DNA from: Alloprevotella tannerae
GTDB lineage: Bacteria > Bacteroidota > Bacteroidia > Bacteroidales > Bacteroidaceae
Length of the DNA: 64,000 nucleotides
Reading direction: 5' to 3'
Assembly: GCA_015259125.1 (NCBI GenBank)
Contig: JABZGR010000006.1
Location: 36,604-100,603 of the forward strand
The position numbers and the translations under genes were made by a program. This document shows, piece by piece, positions 56,038 through 63,934 of the stretch. A model generated the notes under the pieces. It made no database searches. It saw only the letters and a list, made by a program, of their open reading frames with translations, and had not been told where the DNA came from. Numbering within the stretch: position 1 is the stretch's first letter; every line of letters begins with the position of its first letter.

Positions 56038-56117
56038 GTTTGCTGCCGCCAAACCATTGTTTGCTGCCGCCAAACCATCGTTTGCTGCCGTCAAACCATC
56101 GTTTGCTACCACCAAAC
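56038..56117. repeat. 80-bp four-unit palindromic array, copy E
   Basis: Units with cores CTGCCGC, CTGCCGC, CTGCCGT and CTACCAC, linkers CATT, CATC and CATC. All arms are perfect. It lies between two diverging promoters, so it is the only copy not next to a 3' end. Followed by CATAAA. Confidence 0.93.
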
Positions 56118-56605
56118 CATAAAATGCGGCGAAGGCGCAACACGCCGACAGCGACAATAGAAGGAAAGGCCGCTGTATGTGCGATGCAAAACGAACAACA
56201 GACTGTTTTTCATCAATTTGCCGACTCATTTGATACGTGAAAAGCAATCGAAACGCTACGCTACAACTCGCACAGAAAAGACGATAAGGGCGCAGAAGGC
56301 GATCGCCTTTAGACCAACAAAAAGGGCATCAATCATAAGGTGAAGTCGACAGACGAAGGGGCTCACCTACGCATCGCAGGTAGCTCCTTAGGGCAAGCTA
56401 AAAGCAGATAAGCAACCCCTTGGCGGAGTATGGATGGCGGCTTTGCAACGAGCGCCCCACATGATTCAATGCTACGGCCTCGAAGAAGGGGAAGAAGCAT
56501 CAATGGACACCAATTTGCTACTTCGATCTTGCGATAAGGGGTTTTAATATCCTAAAATTCGTAGCCTGAAAGTCGGCCCTCAGGCAAAATCCCCTCTTTT
56601 AGGTA
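56118..56605. other. Gene-free gap between array E and the M16 promoter
   Basis: No gene is recognised. The stretch is moderately GC-rich without motifs. Confidence 0.35.
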
Positions 56606-56636
56606 TTGTCGCAAAGCTACTGCACCTCTACATTTG
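56606..56636 (+). promoter_or_regulatory. Promoter of the small ORF/M16 peptidase unit
   Basis: TTG (56606-56608), 20-nt spacer, TACATTTG (56629-56636). The surrounding GGTATTGTCGC and CCTCTACATTTGCA are shared with the divergent promoter at 55792-55822. Confidence 0.7.
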
Positions 56637-56656
56637 CAAACCCTTATCAAGCAAAA

Positions 56657-56953
56657 ATGAAACTACGTCCACACGCTTTCGATTTCCCGCTACGCAACAT
56701 CGACAGAAGTCTGCCGAAAGGGGCTCAACACCAAGCCTATGCCAAGGTGAAGGCGACAAAAAGCCGGACGATTTGTTTCTTTTCCTTACAACAAACTTCT
56801 GAAAATCTGGCGTATGCTACGAAAAAGGGAAAGCGGATCCACGCTATCTCCAATGCGACAAAGAAAGATCGAGGGGGCAGCCTTTCCTATCGAACGCCCA
56901 AGACCGCAACAGCACACGTCTTAAGTACCCTAAAAGGATATCCTACTATATGA
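56657..56953 (+). CDS. Small basic ORF overlapping the M16 peptidase start
   Basis: A 98-residue open frame beginning MKLRPHAFDFPLRNIDRSLP and rich in Lys, Arg, Ala and Thr. I recognise no family. Its ATG is 20 bp past a consensus -7 box. Its TGA overlaps the ATG of the M16 gene (ATGA, 56950-56953), the classic layout for translational coupling. It may be a real leader protein, or the accidental remains of a lost N-terminal coding region. The composition does not settle this. Confidence 0.4.
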   Translation: MKLRPHAFDFPLRNIDRSLPKGAQHQAYAKVKATKSRTICFFSLQQTSENLAYATKKGKRIHAISNATKKDRGGSLSYRTPKTATAHVLSTLKGYPTI

Positions 56954-59733
56954 GCCTACAGCCATTAACCCTACCAGCACAGTCGTCACAACAGGAGGCG
57001 ACTCTCCGGCAAGGACGCTTGTCGAACGGATTAACTTACTATATCCGCCACAACGCAGCTGAGCCGGGTTTGGCCAGCTTTTATTTGGCACAGCACGTAG
57101 GCTCGATCTTGGAAATGCCACATCAGCGCGGTTTGGCGCACTTCCTCGAGCATATGGCTTTTAATGGGTCGACCCATTTTCGCGGCGAAGGTGCATCGCC
57201 CGGCTTGATATCTTGGTGCGAAAGCGTCGGGATTAAGTTTGGCACAAACCTAAATGCGTGCACCGGCGTTGATCGCACGGTCTATCATATCTCAGCCGCT
57301 CCCGTGCGGCGACAGGGGGTGGTCGATTCATGCTTGCTGATTCTGCGCGATTGGTGCGATGGGCTTTTGCTCAAAGAGAAAGCGATCGACAAAGAGCGGT
57401 GCGTCGTGCGTGAAGAGTGGCGCACGAGGCGCACAGGGATGGCCGTGGCGCGAATGATGGAAGATGCTTTTCCGGTCATTTTCAAAGGCTCAAAATATGA
57501 AGATGCGATGCCGATCGGCCATTTGGACGTCATCAACAATTTTTCGCCCGATGCGTTGAGAGATTATTACAACAAATGGTACCGGCCGGACTTGCAAGCG
57601 GTCGTCATTGTGGGAGATGTGGACGTCAATGTCATAGAAAGCCAAATCAAACGGCAGTTTGGCGGCCTATCGCTCCCGCCAAATGCGCCCCAGCGCCGAT
57701 ACTATCCCGTAGCAGACAACAAGCGTATGATTACGCACGTGATGCGCGATGCAGAGCAACCGATCGCTCTGGCGCATCTCTATATGAAGCGCGATGTGAA
57801 GCCAACTTCGGTGCGATCAAGCGAGCGCTATCAGCAAGAAATCTATGAGCACGACTTGATTTGCTTGATGCTTAACGAGCGCTTGTCGAAACAACAAAGC
57901 GGGGCGAAGGCGCCTTTTACGGCGGCATCGGTGAAAGATGGAAAATTTTTGATTGTTCAGACGAAAAAAGCCTTTTCGCTGAGCGTCTCGTGTAAGGGAG
58001 ATCAGATCGAAGCCGGATTGTCGGCAGCTGTAGGCTTGCTGGAGCAGGCGCGCCAATGGGGATTCACGACCGGAGAACTGACGCGAGCTAAAGCGATCTT
58101 GCGCAACAAGGCCGAGCGCTGCAATAATCAGCGCGGACAATTGGCCAATCATCATTACGTAAAGCAATGTCTGGATCATTATCTTTATGGTGAGCCGATT
58201 CTTTCTACGGAGGAAGAATTGCACGTAAGGCGTAAGTTTGATGCGGAACTGACCTTGTCGGATGTAAATAAAGCGATTAAAGAGTTGGTAACGGACCGCA
58301 ATCAAGTATTGCTGCTTTATGCACCCAAAAAGGCGGACTTCCGCGTGCCTTCAACCGAGCAACTTGAGCGCTGTGTGCGTGGGGCGCAAAAGAAAAGCTA
58401 TCCGGCTTACCAAGAATGTGTACGCCCGAAGATGCTACTCACCGCCTTTCCGCGACCGGGAAAGATCTTGGCGGAATATGATCATACGAAAGCGGGCGTG
58501 CGCGTATTTAAGTTGAGCAATGGCATAAACGTCTACGTAAAGCATACGACTTTCGGCGCAGATCAAGTGAGTTTCAAACTCTTTGGCAAAGGCGGGAAGC
58601 AACTCTTTGCCGATGAAGATACGCCTAACTTGGCCTTTCTCAAAGGGGCTATGGAGGCCGGCGGATGGGGAGAGCTATCAGCGGCGGATTTACGTAGTTG
58701 GATGGCCGGAAAGTCGATGCGGGTCGCACCTTTTATCAATGAAAGAACGCAGGGCGTTGAGGGTACGGCTTCGACAAATGACTTGAGGGCACTTTTTGAG
58801 TTGACTTATTTATATGTAACGCAACCTCGAAAAGATCCGGCGGCTTACGAAAGTTTCAAAGAGCGGATGCAATCGTTTTTGATCAATCGCGAGGCAAACC
58901 CAAATGTGACTTACAACGACGCAATTGCGGCCGCACGCTACGGAAACAACCCGCGTACCGCACCAACCACGATGGAGACGTTAGCAAAAGCAGACTACGA
59001 GCGGATTCAGGCAATCTATCGCCAACTTTTCTGCGGGATGAATGACTGCAACGTGATTCTTGTGGGGAATATTGACTTGCAGAGTTTGCGCCCCTTGCTT
59101 TGTCGTTACGTGGCTTCTTTACCGGCGAAAAATAGCGTCAACTCGCAGCGGACGGCCGCTTTACCGGCAGTGAGGAAGGTGGACGAAACGCTCATTTATC
59201 GACGTCGGCAAGATACGCCCTACGCTTCTGTTTCAATCTTCTACGACTTTGAACTGCCCTATGAGCCGAAGAGTGACGTGATGCTCAAAACTTTCAAGCT
59301 CATTCTTCAAATGATGTATACAGATACTATTCGCGAAGAATCAGGCGGCGCTTATCACGTCAGCGTAAATACGGAGTTAGATGGCTTGAAAATGCCTAAT
59401 GCGCTTTTGAAAATCGCCTTTCGCACAGATCCGCAGCGCTATGAGGAGTTGATTCCCTTGGTCTACGAACAATTACTTCGCTTGACGGAACACGGACCTA
59501 CGCAGGAGTTATTACAAAAATCAAAGGAATTCTTGCTGAAAGCGCACCGGCAGCAAGCTCAATCCAATCATTATTGGCTACACATCTTATATAATATGGT
59601 GTATCGCGGAGCGGATTTTGACACCGACTATGAAAAAATAACAGAGGCAGTCTCTGCGCACGACGTGCAGCAACTTTGTGCGGAAATAATCGCTCAAAAG
59701 CGGCGAATTGAGGTCACAATGTTGCCGCTTTAA
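56950..59733 (+). CDS. M16 (pitrilysin/insulinase) family metallopeptidase without a visible signal peptide
   Basis: A 927-residue protein with the inverted zinc motif HFLEH at residues 64-68 and a downstream ligand region around ERCVVREEW (about 149-157). A second M16-like half (about 500-927) lacks the motif, as is usual. Bacteroidales relatives normally begin with a signal peptide and then RQGKLxNGLTYYIR; here the frame begins MSLQPLTLPAQSSQQEATLR and then QGRLSNGLTYYIR. Upstream the frame is open only to a TGA at 56800-56802 and holds no hydrophobic segment or start. Either the protein is cytoplasmic, or a signal peptide was lost. Confidence 0.85.
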   Translation: MSLQPLTLPAQSSQQEATLRQGRLSNGLTYYIRHNAAEPGLASFYLAQHVGSILEMPHQRGLAHFLEHMAFNGSTHFRGEGASPGLISWCESVGIKFGTNLNACTGVDRTVYHISAAPVRRQGVVDSCLLILRDWCDGLLLKEKAIDKERCVVREEWRTRRTGMAVARMMEDAFPVIFKGSKYEDAMPIGHLDVINNFSPDALRDYYNKWYRPDLQAVVIVGDVDVNVIESQIKRQFGGLSLPPNAPQRRYYPVADNKRMITHVMRDAEQPIALAHLYMKRDVKPTSVRSSERYQQEIYEHDLICLMLNERLSKQQSGAKAPFTAASVKDGKFLIVQTKKAFSLSVSCKGDQIEAGLSAAVGLLEQARQWGFTTGELTRAKAILRNKAERCNNQRGQLANHHYVKQCLDHYLYGEPILSTEEELHVRRKFDAELTLSDVNKAIKELVTDRNQVLLLYAPKKADFRVPSTEQLERCVRGAQKKSYPAYQECVRPKMLLTAFPRPGKILAEYDHTKAGVRVFKLSNGINVYVKHTTFGADQVSFKLFGKGGKQLFADEDTPNLAFLKGAMEAGGWGELSAADLRSWMAGKSMRVAPFINERTQGVEGTASTNDLRALFELTYLYVTQPRKDPAAYESFKERMQSFLINREANPNVTYNDAIAAARYGNNPRTAPTTMETLAKADYERIQAIYRQLFCGMNDCNVILVGNIDLQSLRPLLCRYVASLPAKNSVNSQRTAALPAVRKVDETLIYRRRQDTPYASVSIFYDFELPYEPKSDVMLKTFKLILQMMYTDTIREESGGAYHVSVNTELDGLKMPNALLKIAFRTDPQRYEELIPLVYEQLLRLTEHGPTQELLQKSKEFLLKAHRQQAQSNHYWLHILYNMVYRGADFDTDYEKITEAVSAHDVQQLCAEIIAQKRRIEVTMLPL

Positions 59734-60091
59734 GGCGATTTTGTGGACTCTTTTCGGGACATTCTTCAAAAAAAAATTGGTCTAATTAGGCGAAAATACA
59801 GGTAAAATGCACCGCATTAAAGGCTATGAAGCCTACTTTTAGCTTTTTTGTGCAGAAAATAATCATTATCGTCTGTAACATCTGTATCTTTGCCCCGTCA
59901 TTAAGGAAACGGCGCGAGAAACGCACCACTTCGGTGAGTCACCTCCGCCCTTCGCCTCGAGGCTTTGAAGATAAGAAGAATGAAGAAGCAACTATCAGAG
60001 ACGATAAATACAAATAAGAGAAGAACAAATCATTTATAAAAAGGAATCGGTAGGCATAAGCCTCCGTATGTTTAACTAAATTATTTAGACA
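59734..60091. other. Gap and long leader before the small barrel gene
   Basis: The stretch holds TATCTTTG (59885-59892), a likely -7 box, giving a leader of about 190 nt before the ATG at 60092. No -33 box is clear. The short plus-strand open frame at 59826-60017 spans the -7 box and is not credible as a gene. Confidence 0.5.
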
Positions 60092-60652
60092 ATGAAAAAG
60101 TTATTCCTAACATTTGCATTCGCAGTAGTTACTATCGCAGCTAGCGCACAAGTTTACCTTGGTGGTGAAGGCGGTTTTTGGCGTAATCCGAACGACAATC
60201 ACACTCAGTTCTCTTTGAGACCGGAAATCGGTTACAAACTCGATAGCGATTGGTCACTGGGTATGCAAGTAGGTTACCAATACGACTACGTAAGTGGCAC
60301 AGACGTGCACACGGTTAACGTTGCGCCTTACGCTCGTTACACTTTCGCAAAGCTTGGTCCCGTTAAGTTCTTTGCTGACGGCGGTTTCGCTTTCTTTTCT
60401 TCAACGGCAGACGCTTCTGGTAGCCACGATCCCAAATACTCTACTTGGCAAGTTGGCATCACGCCGGGCCTTTCAGTAGATTTGAATAAGCGCATTTCAT
60501 TCATTACTCACTTTGGCTTCTTGGGCTATCGTGATTCCGACTACAAGAATGGCGGCGGTTCAGTATTCAAAGACAACGTATTGGGCGAAGACGGCTTTGG
60601 TTTCCGCCTGGACGCTTCTACGCTCCAATTTGGTTTCGTATACAACTTCTAA
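60092..60652 (+). CDS. Small outer-membrane beta-barrel protein, probably abundant
   Basis: A 186-residue protein: signal peptide MKKLFLTFAFAVVTIAASAQ, then eight alternating strands (VYLGGEGGFWRN, FSLRPEIGYKL, WSLGMQVGYQYDYV, VNVAPYARYTF, VKFFADGGFAFF, WQVGITPGLSVDL, ISFITHFGFLGY, LQFGFVYNF), ending in Phe. This is the OmpA/OmpX-size barrel plan with no periplasmic domain. The restricted codon choice, long leader and strong terminator suggest high expression. Monocistronic. Confidence 0.8.
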   Translation: MKKLFLTFAFAVVTIAASAQVYLGGEGGFWRNPNDNHTQFSLRPEIGYKLDSDWSLGMQVGYQYDYVSGTDVHTVNVAPYARYTFAKLGPVKFFADGGFAFFSSTADASGSHDPKYSTWQVGITPGLSVDLNKRISFITHFGFLGYRDSDYKNGGGSVFKDNVLGEDGFGFRLDASTLQFGFVYNF

Positions 60653-60684
60653 AAATAGCCGGACGTTGTCCGCTTTATAAACGG

Positions 60685-60722
60685 CGCCCCGCTATCTTCA
60701 ACGATAGCGGGGCGTTGCTTTA
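60685..60722 (+). terminator. Strong terminator of the barrel gene
   Basis: A perfect 12-bp GC-rich stem (60685-60696 with 60703-60714) followed by TTGCTTTA. Confidence 0.85.
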
Positions 60723-60813
60723 TAGAAGCAGGAAGCGAAAAGAATCAGCGTCACCACTGCTTCACAGAATTATAATCGTACGCCGCAAAACACGAACCAT
60801 TTCCATAAAATGC

Positions 60814-60849
60814 AAATGCTCCGAAAGCCTTTTGGCTTTCGGAGCATTT
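60814..60849 (-). terminator. Terminator of the 60873 lipoprotein gene (likely bidirectional)
   Basis: A perfect 16-bp stem (60814-60829 with 60834-60849) with a TTTT loop and A/T flanks, 23 bp past the stop at 60873. Confidence 0.85.
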
Positions 60850-60872
60850 ATATCGCTAAACTAACGATCAGC

Positions 60873-61343
60873 TTATTTTGACTTCAGCGCGTCCGTCACC
60901 TTGATTGTATCCTTCTCAACGTAAGTCTTATCCTTATCGTTTTGAGAAATAACCACATTCAAGTTGTCGTTGTTTGCATCATAATAGATTGTCGTCTGAT
61001 AAGCCGGTACTTCGTGCGCCTTACCACCCGTCGTCTTGTAAATACCATTCTCAGAAACGATTGGCGTAACCGTATTGAAATACTTCACTACGTTATCAAA
61101 TTCGCCGCCAACTAACTTCTGCAAACGAGCCTTGAGGTCTGCATTGTCTAAGAGGTTGATTTCTGTCGGCGTTTTACCGTCATTGGTAGTAAAGAGCGCC
61201 TTCACGCCGTCTGTTGTTGCAGAATCAGCTGCAACCTGCATAGAGTCGTTTGTTGCGGGTGTGGCTTCTTTCGTCTGTTGCTTGCAAGCCGTAAAGCCCA
61301 AACCGATTACGAGCGCTGCAGCCAAGATAAATGTCTTTTTCAT
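60873..61343 (-). CDS. Small hypothetical lipoprotein
   Basis: A 156-residue protein. Start chosen at MKKTFILAAALVIGLGFTAC (lipobox FTAC), 25 codons inside the longer frame and downstream of the promoter. After a Thr/Ala/Asp-rich linker, one compact domain follows (VKALFTTNDGKTPTEINLL, LKARLQKLVGGEFDNVVKYF, YQTTIYYDANNDNLNVVISQ). I do not recognise the family. Small lipoproteins of this shape are common in Prevotellaceae. A consensus promoter lies 50-82 bp upstream. Confidence 0.65.
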   Translation of the reverse strand: MKKTFILAAALVIGLGFTACKQQTKEATPATNDSMQVAADSATTDGVKALFTTNDGKTPTEINLLDNADLKARLQKLVGGEFDNVVKYFNTVTPIVSENGIYKTTGGKAHEVPAYQTTIYYDANNDNLNVVISQNDKDKTYVEKDTIKVTDALKSK

Positions 61344-61393
61344 TGTTGTCTTATTCAAGTTTGAATTATATGGAGCAATATTACTCCACGCTG

Positions 61394-61425
61394 CAAAAAT
61401 ACGCATTCCGTTTGGCATACGTCAA
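61394..61425 (-). promoter_or_regulatory. Consensus promoter of the 60873 lipoprotein gene
   Basis: On the minus strand TTG (complement of 61423-61425), 21-nt spacer, TATTTTTG (complement of 61394-61401). This supports the ATG at 61343. Confidence 0.7.
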
Positions 61426-61532
61426 GAATTTAAAGAAAATTAGGCGAAGCTTTCCTATCTTGGCTTTTCTACACCCGACTTGGCATCTTTATCTAAATTA
61501 TGGCCAATAATAGCTGATTCTCTCCTTTTTAA

Positions 61533-61563
61533 TTGTTTGTATACGGAGAAGGGCGTACTTTTG
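61533..61563 (+). promoter_or_regulatory. Promoter of the AspT/YidE transporter gene
   Basis: TTG (61533-61535), 20-nt spacer, TACTTTTG (61556-61563). The GGGCGTACTTTTGCA context is nearly the same as at the tonB-facing promoter (35957-35970). Confidence 0.7.
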
Positions 61564-61621
61564 CACCGCAATCTATAATTGACTTATTGTTTAACACATT
61601 CAAGACTATCACAATTCTACA

Positions 61622-63307
61622 ATGGGATGGATTAACGACATACTTTATAACCAAGATTCGGTGGCGCATACTATCGGTCTTTATGCAGTTGTCATTTCTT
61701 TAGGCATTTTGCTGGGTAAGATCAAGATCCGAGGTTTTTCTTTTGGGATGACGATCGTGCTTTTCATTGCCATATTGATGGGCCACTTAGACTTTCGCAT
61801 CAATCAGCAGGTCTTGCTCTTTATGCGCGACTTCGGACTTCTGATTTTTGTCTACACGGTAGGCTTACAGATGGGTTCGAGCTTCTTCTCCTCTTTCCGG
61901 CAATCCGGTATTCGCCTCAACGTCTTGGCCATCTTTGTCGTACTGCTGAACCTCGTCGTCTTGTTTACGATCTATTTTTTCAATAGCGATAAGACGAGCA
62001 TCTACCAATTGGTCGGCATTATGTCGGGCGCCGTGACGTGTACGCCCGGATTGGGTGCCGCGCAGCAGGTTTTGCAGGAAGCACCGGGCGACTATGCGCT
62101 GACCATTTCGCAGATGACGATGGGCTATGCCGCATCTTATCCCGTCACGATCATCGCTTCGGTCCTCGTGATGGCATTTATCAAGCTCATCTTCCGCATC
62201 AATCCGGCAGACGAGCAAGCTGCCGTAGAAAAAGAAGAGGCTGATGCTCACGTAGAGCCTTTTATCGGCACGTTTAAGTTAACCAATTCGCTGATCGATG
62301 GCATAACAGTCTCTAAGTTGCACAATGTTTACGACCACGATTATGTAGTTTCGCGCATACTAAAACCGGACGGGCAAATCTTAATTCCCGGTTACGACAC
62401 ACAAATAGGCGTCAATGACTTACTTTTAGTCGTAATGTCGCCCGAAGATGTCGAAGCTTTCCGACAGATTGTTGGGCCTGTGGTGGAGCGCAACTGGGAT
62501 AAAGAGCCGGGAAAGGTCGTTTCGCGCAACATTCTCATATCCAACCCGAAGATTAACGGGAAACAGCTGGGCGCACTGCGCATTCGCAACGGTTACGGAC
62601 TGAATGCTACGCGCGTAACGCGGGCCGGCGTCTCGCTTTTGGCTTCTCGCCACCTCACTTTGCAGGTCGGAGACAAACTGACGGTCGTAGGTCGCGAAGC
62701 CGACGTCGATCATTTGGCCGGCCGCTTGGGAAATTCGCAGAAACACCTGCGGCAACCCAACATGTTTACCTTCTTCTTCGGCATACTCCTCGGCATTTTG
62801 CTTGGCAGCGTACCCATTGCTTTTCCGGGAATGTCCATGCCGCTGCGCCTGGGGCTCTCCGGCGGCCCACTGATCATTGCAATCCTAATCAGCCGCTATG
62901 GTTACAAACTCAAGTTGGTTTCCTACACTTCCACCTCGGCCGCATTGATGATTCGCGAATTTGGTATGTGCATTTTCTTAGCCTCAGTAGGCTTCGCCGC
63001 CGGCCCGAAGTTTGTCGAGTCAGTCTTTAGCGCCAACGGTGCACAATGGGTTTTCTGGGGCTTCCTCATCACGACCATTCCCTTAGTCGTAGTAGCCACA
63101 TTCGCGCGCATAAAATATAAGATCAACTACTTTACTATTCTCGGCTTCATCTGCGGAGCTTACACCGATGCTCCCGCTTTGGCCTATGCCGACAGCGAAG
63201 GCAACAACGACGCGGCACTCGTAGCCTACTCTACGGTCTATCCGCTCATCACCTTCCTCCGCGTCCTGTGCGCGCAGTTTATCGTCCTGGCCTTCTTAGC
63301 CGTCTGA
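61622..63307 (+). CDS. AspT/YidE/YbjL-family transporter with two RCK_C domains
   Basis: A 561-residue inner-membrane protein. Two halves of about five helices (residues about 15-185 and 390-560), each with the family repeat (FGLLIFVYTVGLQMG; FGMCIFLASVGFAAGP), surround two cytoplasmic TrkA-C (RCK_C) domains (about 215-290 and 300-375). CTPGLGAAQQV and GAYTDAPALAYA are the conserved reentrant motifs. The aspartate:alanine exchanger AspT is the best-known relative; here the substrate is unknown. A consensus promoter is at 61533. It stands alone. Confidence 0.88.
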   Translation: MGWINDILYNQDSVAHTIGLYAVVISLGILLGKIKIRGFSFGMTIVLFIAILMGHLDFRINQQVLLFMRDFGLLIFVYTVGLQMGSSFFSSFRQSGIRLNVLAIFVVLLNLVVLFTIYFFNSDKTSIYQLVGIMSGAVTCTPGLGAAQQVLQEAPGDYALTISQMTMGYAASYPVTIIASVLVMAFIKLIFRINPADEQAAVEKEEADAHVEPFIGTFKLTNSLIDGITVSKLHNVYDHDYVVSRILKPDGQILIPGYDTQIGVNDLLLVVMSPEDVEAFRQIVGPVVERNWDKEPGKVVSRNILISNPKINGKQLGALRIRNGYGLNATRVTRAGVSLLASRHLTLQVGDKLTVVGREADVDHLAGRLGNSQKHLRQPNMFTFFFGILLGILLGSVPIAFPGMSMPLRLGLSGGPLIIAILISRYGYKLKLVSYTSTSAALMIREFGMCIFLASVGFAAGPKFVESVFSANGAQWVFWGFLITTIPLVVVATFARIKYKINYFTILGFICGAYTDAPALAYADSEGNNDAALVAYSTVYPLITFLRVLCAQFIVLAFLAV

Positions 63308-63610
63308 CAAGCTCGCAACGCCGCGATATTGCATCCTTTAGCGGCCTTTCCGCTTCCCTATATCCACCCTCGCCCCAATCGGGACGGGGGGGGCACCCAT
63401 TTTCACCTGATCACGAGCTATCCCCTTCCCGTTGCGGCATTCTCAGCCCCACCCACTCGCGCATCGTTTTTGGAAGAAACTACGGCAGCCCACAAGCGGG
63501 TAAAAGTCCTATCGGAATCGGAAGCCACAATTCAAAATCTCACGATAAGAAGCACGCACGAAAAGCGCCAACTAATCAATAAAGTTCCACTCCAAGCCCA
63601 AACGCCCATT
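63308..63610. other. Gene-free gap before array F
   Basis: No gene is recognised. A G8 run at 63386-63393 lies near the transporter gene end and could be length-variable. The open frames across this stretch continue into the repeat array and are not credible. Confidence 0.4.
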
Positions 63611-63690
63611 ATTTGCTCGGCCCAAACTATGGTTTGGTGGGAGCAAACGATGGTTTGGTGGGCCCAAACTATGGTTTGGTCGGGGCAAAC
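63611..63690. repeat. 80-bp four-unit palindromic array, copy F
   Basis: Units with cores CTCGGCC, GTGGGAG, GTGGGCC and GTCGGGG, linkers TATG, GATG and TATG. The first unit begins ATTTG. The G-rich cores suggest reverse orientation relative to copies B and E. It lies between a plus-strand gene end and the 3' side of a minus-strand tRNA. Followed by CATAAA. Confidence 0.92.
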
Positions 63691-63900
63691 CATAAACGAT
63701 CAAAATCAAAGCGATATCAAACGGGCGGAGAAGAATTAAAGAAGAAACCCAAAAAAACTCCTATTTTCGCACATTACACGAAAAAACGAAATAAGGAAGA
63801 AGATTAAGCCTTTACGACTTAAACCAGTTTGCAGCAAAGGTGAACGAGAACAAACCGGCGTCGTGCAAAATCAAGCCTTACACGACCACATAAGGGCATA

Positions 63901-63930
63901 AAAAAGAGAAAGACAAGACCGCCTTTCTCT
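63901..63930 (-). terminator. Terminator of tRNA-Arg
   Basis: AGAGAAAG (63905-63912) pairs with CTTTCTCT (63923-63930), and the minus strand continues TTTTTATG. It lies just past the tRNA 3' end. Confidence 0.75.
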
Positions 63931-63934
63931 CAAT

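Noticed and set aside
55888..56247. Open frames across the arrays coding for heptapeptide repeats (LLPPNHR, AANDGL types)
   Set aside because: The 21-bp period is a multiple of three, so several frames stay open through every array on both strands. None has start signals or continues as a plausible protein.
59826..60017. 63-residue open frame before the small barrel gene
   Set aside because: It spans the predicted -7 box and leader; composition is not protein-like.
27215..63690. The GTTTG arrays as CRISPR arrays
   Set aside because: The repeat arms are short palindromes and the cores are only 7 nt, far too short for spacers; no cas genes are present in the window.
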